A stretch of 64,000 nucleotides of DNA from Blautia pseudococcoides (GCF_001689125.2 NZ_CP015405.2:2583001-2647000), one strand, 5' to 3'; counted from the first letter of the stretch, positions 16,686-25,441 are shown. Numbers and translations: made by a program. The notes: generated by a model from the sequence alone, not told the origin.

Positions 16686-16750
16686 AAATAGGAATATCCC
16701 GTAGGATCAGGTACCTTTCAGCACTTGATCCCCACGGGATATTCCTATTT
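16686..16750 (+). repeat. long near-perfect inverted repeat (65 nt)
   Basis: The 17 bases AAATAGGAATATCCCGT (16686-16702) are exactly complementary to 16734-16750, and an inner stem GGATCA/TGATCC shortens the loop. TTTTTAC follows the right arm, so it may work as a terminator for the small gene upstream. The stem is much longer than the other terminators in this window and could instead be a MITE-like repeat. Confidence 0.65.
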
Positions 16751-16985
16751 TTACTAATGCTGCTTATTTTCTGTTACCCTAAGTCAAAAGCTGAGGTATA
16801 AAGCTGGCAGATTTTTCATTCTCCGGCGTGCATCCAACTTTGCCCAGTACCTGCCCTCTCCCCCAGACCTGTCCGCAGTCTGGGGCCAGAAAGCCGCAGA
16901 TAATGAACTTCTTGAAATTGACAAGCATTATGATATTGTCTATAATACTTTTATTACACATGTAAGATTTATGGAGGGATTTATC

Positions 16986-17381
16986 ATGGCTGCCTTACCG
17001 CAAATATCTGAAGCCGAATTCGAAGTTATGAAAATCGTATGGCAATATGCGCCGGTCAATACCAATGAGATAACCGAAAAATTATTACAAACTACAGCCT
17101 GGAGTCCAAAGACAATACAGACTCTGATCAAACGTCTCGTAACCAAAGGAGTCCTATCCTACGAAAAACAGGGCAGGATATTTGTTTATACGCCGTTAGT
17201 ACAGGAGAGCAAATACATCAATCAGGAAAGCGACTCCTTTTTGGATCGTTACTATGATGGAGACATTACCAGTATGCTGTCTTCCTATCTTGAAAACGGT
17301 AAACTGTCCGAAACAGAAATAAACGCGCTTCGCTCCCTCCTTTCCAAACGTCCAAAGAAAGGGGGCGGTTCGCATGGCTGA
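16986..17381 (+). CDS. BlaI/MecI/CopY-family transcriptional repressor
   Basis: The 131-residue winged-helix protein contains ISEAEFEVMKIVWQYAPVNTNEI, then WSPKTIQTLIKRLVTKGVLSYEKQGRIFVYTPLV, the diagnostic DNA-binding pattern of BlaI-type repressors. A C-terminal dimerisation helix contains LSETEINALRSLL. GGAGGG at 16973-16978 selects this ATG. The family represses beta-lactamase, PBP or other envelope genes until cleaved by a BlaR1 protease. Here the BlaR1 gene that overlaps its end by 8 bases is broken, so induction by the usual route should be lost. Confidence 0.9.
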   Translation: MAALPQISEAEFEVMKIVWQYAPVNTNEITEKLLQTTAWSPKTIQTLIKRLVTKGVLSYEKQGRIFVYTPLVQESKYINQESDSFLDRYYDGDITSMLSSYLENGKLSETEINALRSLLSKRPKKGGGSHG

Positions 17382-17626
17382 TTTTATGATATACTTTTTG
17401 ATCTGTAATATTTTTATCAGCGGTATCATCGGGCTTCTCTTAACCGTCAAGCAAATCTTCAAAAGCAACCTGTCCAGCCTCATTGTACAATTCCCCTCTG
17501 CCCGATGCCGGAACGATTATGAGCGTTTTCGCTACTTTGATACAGCTTCATGCATTGGCTGTGGTTTATGCGCCAGAACATGTGCCGCACTGTGAAGCGC
17601 GTTTACAGGATATTGTAAAAAAATAA
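17374..17626 (+). pseudogene. truncated BlaR1-type (M56) sensor protease gene
   Basis: The frame overlaps the BlaI end by 8 bases and begins like BlaR1 proteins (MADFMIYFLICNIFISGIIG and then LLTVKQIFKSNLSS). Similarity stops after about 35 residues, where a normal BlaR1 continues for hundreds more. A different frame then reads as protein (MSVFATLIQLHALAVVYAPE) up to a stop at 17624-17626, so a deletion appears to have joined two unrelated or distant segments. The first frame ends with CIGCGLCARTC, which mimics a 4Fe-4S motif but is out-of-frame product of the junction. Confidence 0.7.
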
Positions 17627-17682
17627 AACCTTTTTCTTCCTTTCCGGGTTATATATAATGGAAGACAGGAAGGGGGGAGTCT

Positions 17683-18264
17683 ATGGATGACAGAAAAATG
17701 ATCAAAGAAATACAAAACGGCAGAAAAGAATACCTGAATCTGCTGGCGGAAAAATATTACGACGACATTTACCGCTTCTGCTGTTACCAGACCGGCAACC
17801 CCGATCTTTCCTATGATTTGGCGCAGGAAACTTTTCTTCGTTTCATCCGCTATGTGGACAACTACCGTTATAAAAACCTGAAAGGCTATCTTCTTACCAT
17901 AGCCAGAAATGTCTGTTTTGACTATTTCACCGGGGAAGCAGTCTCCCACCGTCATCTTACCTTTACACCTCTGGAAAAATCCGCCCCGGAAAATCCGGCC
18001 ATCCGTTGGGCTGACAGCTCCGGGATACAGGACGATCTGCTGGGGGCTGTTATCCGGGAAGAACGTTCCAGACAGTTGGTGCAGGCGCTTATGAAACTGC
18101 CGGATATCCAGAGGGAAGTTATTGTCCTTCACAGTCTCTACGGCCTGAAGCACAGAGAGATCGCGCAGATTACCGGCACCAGTACATCCACGGTGAAATC
18201 CCGGATGAAGCAGGGCATGGACAAATTGAAGCGCACATTAAGGAAGGAGGATTTTTATGGCTGA
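17683..18264 (+). CDS. ECF-type RNA polymerase sigma factor
   Basis: The 193-residue protein has region 2 (YYDDIYRFCCYQTGNPDLSYDLAQETFLRFIRYVDNY) and region 4 (LMKLPDIQREVIVLHSLYGLKHREIAQITGTSTSTVKSRMKQG). A strong GGAAGGGGGG ribosome site and a TATATAAT-like box at about 17653 precede it. It overlaps the next gene by 8 bases and heads a four-gene operon with a membrane protein and an ABC exporter. By analogy with other ECF operons the next gene may be its anti-sigma factor. Target promoters are not identifiable here. Confidence 0.9.
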   Translation: MDDRKMIKEIQNGRKEYLNLLAEKYYDDIYRFCCYQTGNPDLSYDLAQETFLRFIRYVDNYRYKNLKGYLLTIARNVCFDYFTGEAVSHRHLTFTPLEKSAPENPAIRWADSSGIQDDLLGAVIREERSRQLVQALMKLPDIQREVIVLHSLYGLKHREIAQITGTSTSTVKSRMKQGMDKLKRTLRKEDFYG

Positions 18265-19009
18265 CATGAAAATACCCGTACCACGCATCCCCGTAAACCG
18301 GGAAAAAAAAGAAGCTTCCCTGAAAACCGTCCGTGCTGAGATAGACGCGTTAAATCTGAAAAGACAGATTTCCATGCCAAAGCTGCTGCTGGACCAAATA
18401 CATTATATATCTTTGGAATACTGGATCATACAGTCTTTCTTTTTGATCGCTGCGGTTGTCCTGCTGACCTGTTTTGGTTCTTTGATAAAGGGCAGCGAAA
18501 ACATTCTGCCGCCTGTCTGCGCCCTTTCCTCCGGTCTGGGTCTGGCGGCTGTGCTGGAACTGGCTAAAAGCCGTTCCTGCCGTATGGCAGAATTGGAACA
18601 GAGCTGCTGCTTTAACCTGGGACAGATCTGGGCGGTAAAACTGTTTTTTTCAGCGGGTGTAAACTTATGTATTCTGACTCTGCTGCTTTTCGGTATTCGG
18701 GATCAGACAGAATACAGCATTTTTGCCCTCTGTCTGTATCTGCTTGTTCCATTTATTTTTTCCCATGTTTGCTATTTTTTCCTGTTGTCAACAAGAAGGC
18801 TCTCCTCCCAGAAAATGATCCTGAGCGGAACCCTTTTGCTTGTCTTCCTGTTTTCCCTGTTTCCCGCAGCCTTTCCAAAAGCGTACCAGAGCCTCTATCT
18901 GCCCCTATGGGCCATGGCACTGGCAGCCGGAATTGTGATTCTGGCCATAGAGCTGCACAGGCTGTTTTACAGTTTAACCACAGGAGGTAAAGAATTTTGC
19001 TGGAATTAA
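18257..19009 (+). CDS. membrane protein of the ECF operon (possible anti-sigma factor)
   Basis: The 250-residue protein has a soluble N-terminal part (about 1-60) and six hydrophobic segments from about residue 60 onwards. It overlaps the sigma-factor gene by 8 bases and the ATPase gene by 13, so translation is coupled to both. Membrane proteins in this position often sequester the sigma factor, but I see no zinc-binding anti-sigma motif (HxxxCxxC). The role is inference from position. It belongs to no family I can name with confidence. Confidence 0.7.
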   Translation: MADMKIPVPRIPVNREKKEASLKTVRAEIDALNLKRQISMPKLLLDQIHYISLEYWIIQSFFLIAAVVLLTCFGSLIKGSENILPPVCALSSGLGLAAVLELAKSRSCRMAELEQSCCFNLGQIWAVKLFFSAGVNLCILTLLLFGIRDQTEYSIFALCLYLLVPFIFSHVCYFFLLSTRRLSSQKMILSGTLLLVFLFSLFPAAFPKAYQSLYLPLWAMALAAGIVILAIELHRLFYSLTTGGKEFCWN

Positions 19010-19872
19010 AAGCACAAAATGTCACAAAACATTATAAAGAAAAGACAGCCGCAGACCATATCTCTTTCACACTGAAAAACGGTGTATACGGGCTTCTCGG
19101 GGAAAACGGCGCAGGTAAGACTACACTACTGCGCATCCTCTGCGGTATTCTCATGCCCGATAAAGGGGCGGTAACACTGGACGGCATTTCCATCCATAAA
19201 ATGGGGGCATCCTACCGCACCCTGCTGGGATATCTGCCCCAGGATTTTGGTTATTACCCCGACTTCACAGTGAAACGCTACTTACTCTATCTGGCATCCC
19301 TAAAAGCACTTCCCAGAGAACGAGCACTGACCCGATATAGGGAAATGCTGAAGCTTACAGGGCTCCAGGAGGAGGAAAAGCGGAAAATCAAGCATCTCTC
19401 AGGAGGCATGATACGAAGGCTGGGGATTGCCCAGGCGCTGCTCAATGACCCGAAGATCCTGCTGCTGGATGAACCCACGGCAGGCCTTGACCCAAAGGAA
19501 CGCATCCGTTTCCGAAATATCATCAGCTCTCTGGGACATGACAGGCTGGTGCTCCTCTCCACTCATATAGTGTCGGATGTGGCAAATGCTGCTGACAGGA
19601 TACTGATCATGCGCAGGGGGAAGATCATAGAAGATCAGACACCGGACGCTCTGCTCCAGACGGCCTCCGGACATGTATGGGAAGTTACAGCCTCCCCCCA
19701 GGAGGCAGAAGCCATTCAGGAACAATTCCCTGTGTGCAATGTGAGGACAGAAGGAGAAAACCTGCGGCTGCGCATTCTCTCCCGTACTTGTCCCTCTCCC
19801 CATGCCAGCCAAGTACAGCCTGACCTGGAAGACGCTTATCTCTATGTCACAGAAAACAGGGAGGTGTGCTGA
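18997..19872 (+). CDS. ABC exporter ATP-binding protein
   Basis: The 291-residue ATPase starts at TTG (18997-18999), required by AGGAGG at 18983-18988; no ATG fits. It has Walker A GLLGENGAGKTT, signature LSGGMIRRLG, Walker B ILLLDEPTAGLDP and H-loop STHIVSDV. It is close in layout to the ATPase at 11339-12208, including a C-terminal extension that ends DLEDAYLYVTENR (the other ends LEDAYIYVSNF), so the two exporters are probably paralogues. It should pair with the permease that begins one base after its stop. Confidence 0.9.
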   Translation: MLELKAQNVTKHYKEKTAADHISFTLKNGVYGLLGENGAGKTTLLRILCGILMPDKGAVTLDGISIHKMGASYRTLLGYLPQDFGYYPDFTVKRYLLYLASLKALPRERALTRYREMLKLTGLQEEEKRKIKHLSGGMIRRLGIAQALLNDPKILLLDEPTAGLDPKERIRFRNIISSLGHDRLVLLSTHIVSDVANAADRILIMRRGKIIEDQTPDALLQTASGHVWEVTASPQEAEAIQEQFPVCNVRTEGENLRLRILSRTCPSPHASQVQPDLEDAYLYVTENREVC

Positions 19873-19873
19873 T

Positions 19874-21010
19874 ATGCTGTTCCGAAATGAATTGTACAAA
19901 ATCTGTTCCAGGAAAATACTTATAGCCGGAGCACTGCTGGGCTTTTTATTCATGGCCGCCTATGTTCAGATGTCTGTCCTTGGCACAGAATTTGCTTTTG
20001 ATAACGGTACCTGTCTGAGAAGAACAGACGCCATTCAATATAACCGGGAAATCGCCCGCCGCTACGCAGGCCCCCTGACCCGGGAAAAGGCGGAGGCTGT
20101 CATAGCAGAATTTGGCTGGTATATAAATGATGATGATTTGGATACAGGCGATACTGCACCTGGCTATTATGCCAATTCCACCAGCCGCTTTGTGACCACC
20201 CGCCTTTCCAACTCCAGATCCCAGGAGGGTGTCCCCACTGCCATTGCCGGTACGGACGACAATTATGCCGCGGAAATGATGAACGGAGAATATGTATACG
20301 GCTATATCGGCGGCTGGGACAACACCTTCAGTGAAATGCATATGATGATCCTCTGGATCGTCTCTGCGCTGGTGATCATTTCCTGTGCTCCTGTCTTCTC
20401 GGAAGAGTACGCGGGACAGGCTGCCGGAATTCTGCTGACCACACAAAACGGAAGGACAAAGACAGCGGCTGCCAAGATACTTGCAGCATTTGCGTGGGCA
20501 GGCGGCATATACCTTCTGTTTACCCTGCTTCTGGCGGGAGCCTTTCTGTCTATTTACGGCAGCGACGGCCTTGCGGTCAGCGCAGGCCTTTCTTTTCCCG
20601 ACTTGATCACAGGCAATCTATTTTGGAATGGCGACCCCAAAAGGACCACCGGTGCCGTACTGCTGGTTTATCTGCTGGCAGGGCTTTTCTCAGTTCTCGT
20701 GACCGCTGCCATAACGCTGTATATTTCCTCTGTAAAAAAGAGCTCTTTTTCCACTCTGCTGTGGTCCGCTGCCGCTTATCTGCTCCCTGCAGCCCTTTAC
20801 ACCGTTTTCCTTGTGGAAATGGGGCCCGGCAGGATCGTAATGCTGCTCCGGATGCTGTTCAACTGTCTTCCGTTCTTCCTGCCGTTCCATGAACTGACCT
20901 CGTGGCCCTTTGCTTACCGTGTAGGCAGTTATCTGATCTCAGGCATTATTCTGGTCTCCGCCTGCCTGTTTGGATGCAGGAAATACTGCCGCTATCAAGT
21001 GGGAAAGTAG
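19874..21010 (+). CDS. ABC-2 type permease of the ECF operon
   Basis: The 378-residue protein has one N-terminal membrane segment, a large extracytoplasmic loop (about residues 40-150, acidic and aromatic, with DDDLDTGDTAPGYYAN) and five or six later segments. The chosen ATG is one base after the ATPase stop, with GGAGGTG before it; a longer frame inside the ATPase gene is rejected. It should be the channel of an exporter or immunity-type transporter under sigma-factor control. The cargo is unknown. No terminator with a T-run follows, only a compact palindrome at 21087. Confidence 0.82.
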   Translation: MLFRNELYKICSRKILIAGALLGFLFMAAYVQMSVLGTEFAFDNGTCLRRTDAIQYNREIARRYAGPLTREKAEAVIAEFGWYINDDDLDTGDTAPGYYANSTSRFVTTRLSNSRSQEGVPTAIAGTDDNYAAEMMNGEYVYGYIGGWDNTFSEMHMMILWIVSALVIISCAPVFSEEYAGQAAGILLTTQNGRTKTAAAKILAAFAWAGGIYLLFTLLLAGAFLSIYGSDGLAVSAGLSFPDLITGNLFWNGDPKRTTGAVLLVYLLAGLFSVLVTAAITLYISSVKKSSFSTLLWSAAAYLLPAALYTVFLVEMGPGRIVMLLRMLFNCLPFFLPFHELTSWPFAYRVGSYLISGIILVSACLFGCRKYCRYQVGK

Positions 21011-21086
21011 GCTCTGCAGGGTTCCCGCGTCCAGGCATGGCCGCTGTTCCCAAAAAGTCTTTGGTACGTTCCCATGCAACAGACAA

Positions 21087-21108
21087 CGAGTCCGGCAAGC
21101 CGGACTCG
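21087..21108. repeat. 22-nt near-perfect palindrome between convergent operons
   Basis: CGAGTCCGGC and GCCGGACTCG are exact complements separated by AA. There is no T-run on either side. It lies 77 bases after the ABC permease stop and 24 bases before the GH42 stop, and may block read-through or be a protein-binding site. Confidence 0.6.
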
Positions 21109-21131
21109 TACGCGAAATGGTCATATAATGG

Positions 21132-23144
21132 TTATTGTTCTTCCAGGATCAAAAGGTTCCATTTCTGTAATAACAACGTTTCCCCTGCCCTCTTGGTCTC
21201 CCCTGAAAACAGCTCTGTCCATGTTCCCTCCGGGCACGCAGCCTCCTGTTTCTCTCCGGAATAGTTGAGGAAATAATACACCTGTTTTCCCATTTGGTTT
21301 CTGCCGCCCCGCACAATGACCGGGAATCCGCAGGAACCTGGATTCGGATGGATCTGGCAGTCTTTTAAAAGTTCTTCCAACAGTTTTTTCAGCAGTTTTG
21401 GGCTGAACATGCATCCCAGGTACACGGCTTTTCCTTTGCCGAACGTATTCTCTGTCACTGCGGCATACTGGCCCCAGTTGTCATGCACATACCGAAGAAC
21501 CGTCTCTGCCCCCTTTGTCTGAATACATTCCATGAATACCTCTGCTCCCTCTTTCTCCTCTCTGCTGCAAAGCCTGCCTTCCAGGTATGTATCCTCCGGG
21601 TATGTAAACTGATTATACAGGATCCCAAAGCATTCAGACAGGATATGAGGCTGGGAATCGTGGTAAACTTTCACATTCTCATTGGCATAAGCAGTCTTGA
21701 ACGTACCCAGAAGACATCCGCCGTTCTCCGTAAATCTCCGGATCCTGACAAGCGTCTCCTCCGGCACACAGTAGAGCGCGGGAAGGATCAGCATCTTATA
21801 ATCTTCCAGATTTTCCGCCTCCGGTGACACAAAATCACATTCCACATTCATCTCATAAAGGGCATCATAAATCCAGCGCACCACATCGTTGTAGGATTTC
21901 TTCTGCTCCAGACTGCCCTGGATCGGGAACCATTTCAGACCTGACAGCGCTTCATTGCTCACCATAATGGCAGCCTTATTCTCTTTTTTCAAATGGAGCA
22001 AATGGCTTCCCAGACGCTTCATTTCATTTCCGATGACCACTGCTTCCCCATATGTCTTGTTCTCGGCAAAATCATGGCTTAACAGCCCCCTCCAGTAAGT
22101 CTCAAAGGAATTGTGGATGGAGTGCCAGTGCCAGTATTCCACACAGTCCGCTCCGCCTGCCAGATGGGAAAATGCCTGCAGCCTGAGCTGTCCGTCATAA
22201 GGCACCCACTGGGTAAAGCCCTGAGCCTCGGTCTCCAGCACATAGTAGTTGTCCTGCTTTAAGGAACGTGTCAAATCCCCGCCAAAAGCGATCTCCTTCC
22301 CCGTGAGCTTTGACTGGGTTGGATGATAGATATCACACCCTGCAACATCCAGGCATTTGGATACATGGAAATGGTTTACCTCCGGCTGTACACCAAAGGA
22401 ATGGTTCCTCCACTCAAAATCAAAGTTTTGTGTGACAAACTGGTCTTCCCTCTTATATTCCCCCACAAGGGCTGCCTGCCAGGACAGAAATTCCGTCACC
22501 AGGCCCCGCTGGAATTTTTCAAATTCACAGCCCAGACTGCCGTTGATAGTCCCTCTCACATCGGGAAAATCCTCCCAGGAGTGCAGGGCGTTGCTCCAGT
22601 AATTCATGCCGAATTCCCGGTTCATCGCCTCCACATCACCCCGGAATTTATCTTTCAAATAAGCAGTAAATGCCTCCTGTACGCGTTCCCCTGCGGTCCC
22701 GTAATATTTTGTCTCATTGTCGATCTGATAGCCTATGACACACGCTCTGTCCTTCACATGCTCCATCAGTTTTCTTATGACACGTTCACTGTAAAACAAA
22801 TAATGGCGGTTGGTGATGTCCATGATCTGTCTTGCCCCGTAGATACCCCGGCCCTGTTTGGTCACTGCCATCACATCCGGATGCTTTTTCTCCATCCAGG
22901 CCGGAATGGCATAAGTAGGCGTGCCCACGATCACGTGGATACCTGCCTCCTCCATGGCATCCAGAACCCGGTCAATATGGTAAAAATCAAACACCCCATC
23001 CTGTGGTTCCAGTGTGCTCCAGGTGGATTCCGCGATCCTTACCAGATTGATTCCTGCCTTTTTCATCATTGCAACATCTTTTTCCAGCCTGTCATAAGGC
23101 ATATATTCGTCATAATATGCCACGCCATAGAGTAATTCGTCCAT
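21132..23144 (-). CDS. GH42 beta-galactosidase
   Basis: The 670-residue enzyme is a retaining glycoside hydrolase of family 42 with no signal peptide, so it should act on imported galactosides in the cytoplasm. The (beta/alpha)8 catalytic domain carries the likely acid/base Glu144 in GYQIDNETKYYG and likely nucleophile Glu304 in YYVLETEAQG. The trimerisation domain (about 395-600) and small C-terminal beta domain follow, giving a normal family length. It is the last gene of an eight-gene unit, 42 bases after the sulfatase, which suggests that its natural substrate is sulfated or becomes accessible after desulfation. Confidence 0.93.
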   Translation of the reverse strand: MDELLYGVAYYDEYMPYDRLEKDVAMMKKAGINLVRIAESTWSTLEPQDGVFDFYHIDRVLDAMEEAGIHVIVGTPTYAIPAWMEKKHPDVMAVTKQGRGIYGARQIMDITNRHYLFYSERVIRKLMEHVKDRACVIGYQIDNETKYYGTAGERVQEAFTAYLKDKFRGDVEAMNREFGMNYWSNALHSWEDFPDVRGTINGSLGCEFEKFQRGLVTEFLSWQAALVGEYKREDQFVTQNFDFEWRNHSFGVQPEVNHFHVSKCLDVAGCDIYHPTQSKLTGKEIAFGGDLTRSLKQDNYYVLETEAQGFTQWVPYDGQLRLQAFSHLAGGADCVEYWHWHSIHNSFETYWRGLLSHDFAENKTYGEAVVIGNEMKRLGSHLLHLKKENKAAIMVSNEALSGLKWFPIQGSLEQKKSYNDVVRWIYDALYEMNVECDFVSPEAENLEDYKMLILPALYCVPEETLVRIRRFTENGGCLLGTFKTAYANENVKVYHDSQPHILSECFGILYNQFTYPEDTYLEGRLCSREEKEGAEVFMECIQTKGAETVLRYVHDNWGQYAAVTENTFGKGKAVYLGCMFSPKLLKKLLEELLKDCQIHPNPGSCGFPVIVRGGRNQMGKQVYYFLNYSGEKQEAACPEGTWTELFSGETKRAGETLLLQKWNLLILEEQ

Positions 23145-23186
23145 ATATTTACTGCTGTCCTTTCTGGTTTATTCAAGGCAGCCTGA

Positions 23187-24548
23187 TCAGGAAGGTGCGA
23201 TGACCGGAACCTCTTCCCCGGCCTTTTTCATCTCCTCCTGAAGTTCCTTTGCAAGCTGCGCTCTGATAGCTCTATACTTATCATCTTTTGCCAGATTCGT
23301 CAACTCATATGGGTCATTTTTTAAATCATAGAGGAAATCTTCCTCATAATAGCCGCTGGAAGGGTACAAGCTGCCGTCTAGCCCGGGAGCATGTATGCTG
23401 TAAAGCCAATCTCTTGTATGGATGCAGCGTCCCACCCTGCTTTCGCTGATTTGGGCAAATACCCGGTCTGTATGGTGCTGCAGGTTCCCATCTGCGATTT
23501 CTTTCAGATTCTCCCCTATCATGGCGTCCCCCACATCCACTCCTGCTGCAGCCAGAATCGTCTTTGGCAGCCCTGCAGTGCTCACCAGCTCCTCTACTTT
23601 TTTGCCGCCCTGAAATCCCGGCCCCGAAATCACCAGGGGCACGTGCAGACAGGCAGAGTGACAGGATCTTTTGTAATCATCTCCACCGCACAGATGCTCA
23701 TCCCTGTTTCTGGTTCGGAAATGGGACCCATGATCAGAACTGTAGATAATGACCGTGTTCCTGTAAATCCCTTTTTCTTTCAGCTTCTCTACCAGCCTTC
23801 CCAGGTTGTCATCCAGGCTTTTGCAGCACCCCAGGTAATCCGGATACATTTCCCTGGCATCCCCGGGAAGCGCCGCCAAGTCACCCGGCAGTTCAAAATC
23901 CCGGAACCGTTCCTTTGAACCTGCCGGCCCCTCATAACACTGCCGGTCATTCTGATGATGGGGTTCAATATGGGAGATTGTCATAAAGAACGGCTTTTCC
24001 CCCTCATACTGTTCCAAAAAATCAAGGGCAAAATCTGTTATGCAGTCTGCCCTGTATCCTTTAAATTCACACTTCTGCATATTCTCGTCAAATACATACC
24101 CGCCGTAGCCGTGGGATGTAAATTCCAGAAGGTCGGCTGCCCTCCAGTATCCCCGGTATCCGCCCCTTCTCTCCGGAGGGATTGCCCTTGTCTCATAATC
24201 CACAATGGGCGGAGTGCCGTAATCCTTCCTCTCACTTGCCAGATGCCATTTTCCCACATAAGCGGTCTCATATCCGGCCTCCTCCAGATAATCGGCCAGC
24301 GTTTTTACATCCATAGGGAGAGGCTGTGCGTTGCGGAAGCAATGGATCGCTGTGGGATACTGTCCGGTCTGAAACAATGCCCTGCATGGCCCGCACACCG
24401 GCTGGGCTGTATAAGCCTCCTCAAAAAGCACCCCCTCCTCTGCCAATGCATCCAGATTCGGACTGATATCCAGCTTCTGCCCGTAACACCCCAGCGTGTC
24501 ATGCCTCTGCTGGTCTGTAAAATAAAAAATAATATTAGGCCTTTCCAT
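23187..24548 (-). CDS. type I (formylglycine-dependent) sulfatase
   Basis: The 453-residue enzyme carries the sulfatase signature CGPCRALFQTG at residues 52-62; Cys52 must be oxidised to formylglycine for activity. Metal-site residues are seen in FYFTDQQRHD near the N-terminus and SSDHGSHF in the middle, with VGKWHL at about 98-103 supplying the usual Lys/His. There is no signal peptide, so desulfation would be cytoplasmic, unlike the exported sulfatases of Bacteroides. It lies between the sugar permeases and the GH42 gene, and a radical-SAM maturase heads the same transcription unit. Substrate class (galactose or GlcNAc sulfate) cannot be told. Confidence 0.93.
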   Translation of the reverse strand: MERPNIIFYFTDQQRHDTLGCYGQKLDISPNLDALAEEGVLFEEAYTAQPVCGPCRALFQTGQYPTAIHCFRNAQPLPMDVKTLADYLEEAGYETAYVGKWHLASERKDYGTPPIVDYETRAIPPERRGGYRGYWRAADLLEFTSHGYGGYVFDENMQKCEFKGYRADCITDFALDFLEQYEGEKPFFMTISHIEPHHQNDRQCYEGPAGSKERFRDFELPGDLAALPGDAREMYPDYLGCCKSLDDNLGRLVEKLKEKGIYRNTVIIYSSDHGSHFRTRNRDEHLCGGDDYKRSCHSACLHVPLVISGPGFQGGKKVEELVSTAGLPKTILAAAGVDVGDAMIGENLKEIADGNLQHHTDRVFAQISESRVGRCIHTRDWLYSIHAPGLDGSLYPSSGYYEEDFLYDLKNDPYELTNLAKDDKYRAIRAQLAKELQEEMKKAGEEVPVIAPS

Positions 24549-24563
24549 TAATTTTTCTCCTTC

Positions 24564-25427
24564 CTATTTCAATCCTGAAGTGACGATGCCCTGTACAAAG
24601 TATTTCTGTGCGAATAGAAACAGCAGGATCATGGGCATGACCACCAGCACGGAGGCTGCCATCATTTGTCCCCATTGTATGTAGCCGTCTGTCTTGAACA
24701 TGGTAAGCGCAAGCTGTACGGTTTTCATATTTTCAGAGTTGGTCATGATCAAAGGCCAGAGATAATCATTCCACACAGAAACTCCTTTTAACAGTCCCAG
24801 GGTAGCCAGGATCGCCTTTGAGTTTGGCAGATATATCATAAAATAGGTCTGCCACTTGTTGGTTCCGTCTATCTCTGCCGCTTCATCCAGGGACTGGGGG
24901 AAATTCTCGTAAAACTGTTTGCAGAGAAATACGCCGAAAGAGCCTGCCACAAGAGGGATCACAAGTCCGGCATAGGTATTTATCATTCCTGTTCCGCCAG
25001 CTCCAAACAGGCTGTTCCCCCCCATCAGCGGGAATTTTGCCATGATCAGGAAGGTGGGGAGCATGGTCACCTGGGGCGGCATCATAAGCCCTATTAAGAG
25101 AAACATAAAAAGCACTTTTGACCCCTTAAATCTAAGCCTGGCAAATGCATATCCCGCAATGGAATTAAACAGCAGGGAGAACACCACAGCGGCCAGTGTG
25201 ATAAACAGGGAATTTCTGAAAAACAGATTCCAGGGCCCCGCGCTCATGGCCTCTTTAAAATTATCCAGTGTAAAGGTCTGCGGCAGCAGGTGAAATACTG
25301 CAGAGCGGATTTCCTCAATGGGCTTAACCGCTGTTGTGATCATCATTATAATGGGTACCAGCATTAGGATTGTCAGCGCACTCATGAGAATGATCCAGAG
25401 TATGTGATATACCTTCTTTTTCTTCAC
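24564..25427 (-). CDS. carbohydrate ABC importer permease (MalG/LacG type)
   Basis: The 287-residue inner-membrane subunit has six membrane segments and the coupling motif DEAAEIDGTNKWQTYFMIYLPN (EAA loop). It starts at GTG with AAGGAGG upstream. It pairs with the MalF-type subunit encoded 14 bases upstream and with the binding protein at 26389-27714. No ATPase gene lies in the operon, so an MsmK-like shared ATPase elsewhere is expected. Confidence 0.93.
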   Translation of the reverse strand: MKKKKVYHILWIILMSALTILMLVPIIMMITTAVKPIEEIRSAVFHLLPQTFTLDNFKEAMSAGPWNLFFRNSLFITLAAVVFSLLFNSIAGYAFARLRFKGSKVLFMFLLIGLMMPPQVTMLPTFLIMAKFPLMGGNSLFGAGGTGMINTYAGLVIPLVAGSFGVFLCKQFYENFPQSLDEAAEIDGTNKWQTYFMIYLPNSKAILATLGLLKGVSVWNDYLWPLIMTNSENMKTVQLALTMFKTDGYIQWGQMMAASVLVVMPMILLFLFAQKYFVQGIVTSGLK

Positions 25428-25441
25428 GTTTTTTATCCTCC

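Noticed and set aside
17374..17595. CIGCGLCARTC motif read as a 4Fe-4S ferredoxin
   Set aside because: Only one Cys cluster, at the end of a frame that starts as BlaR1; the other frame over the same bases is the more protein-like. It is a chance product of the junction.
22323..23135. 270-residue open frame on the plus strand
   Set aside because: Antisense to the GH42 gene, rich in His/Cys/Phe as typical of reverse-frame reading.
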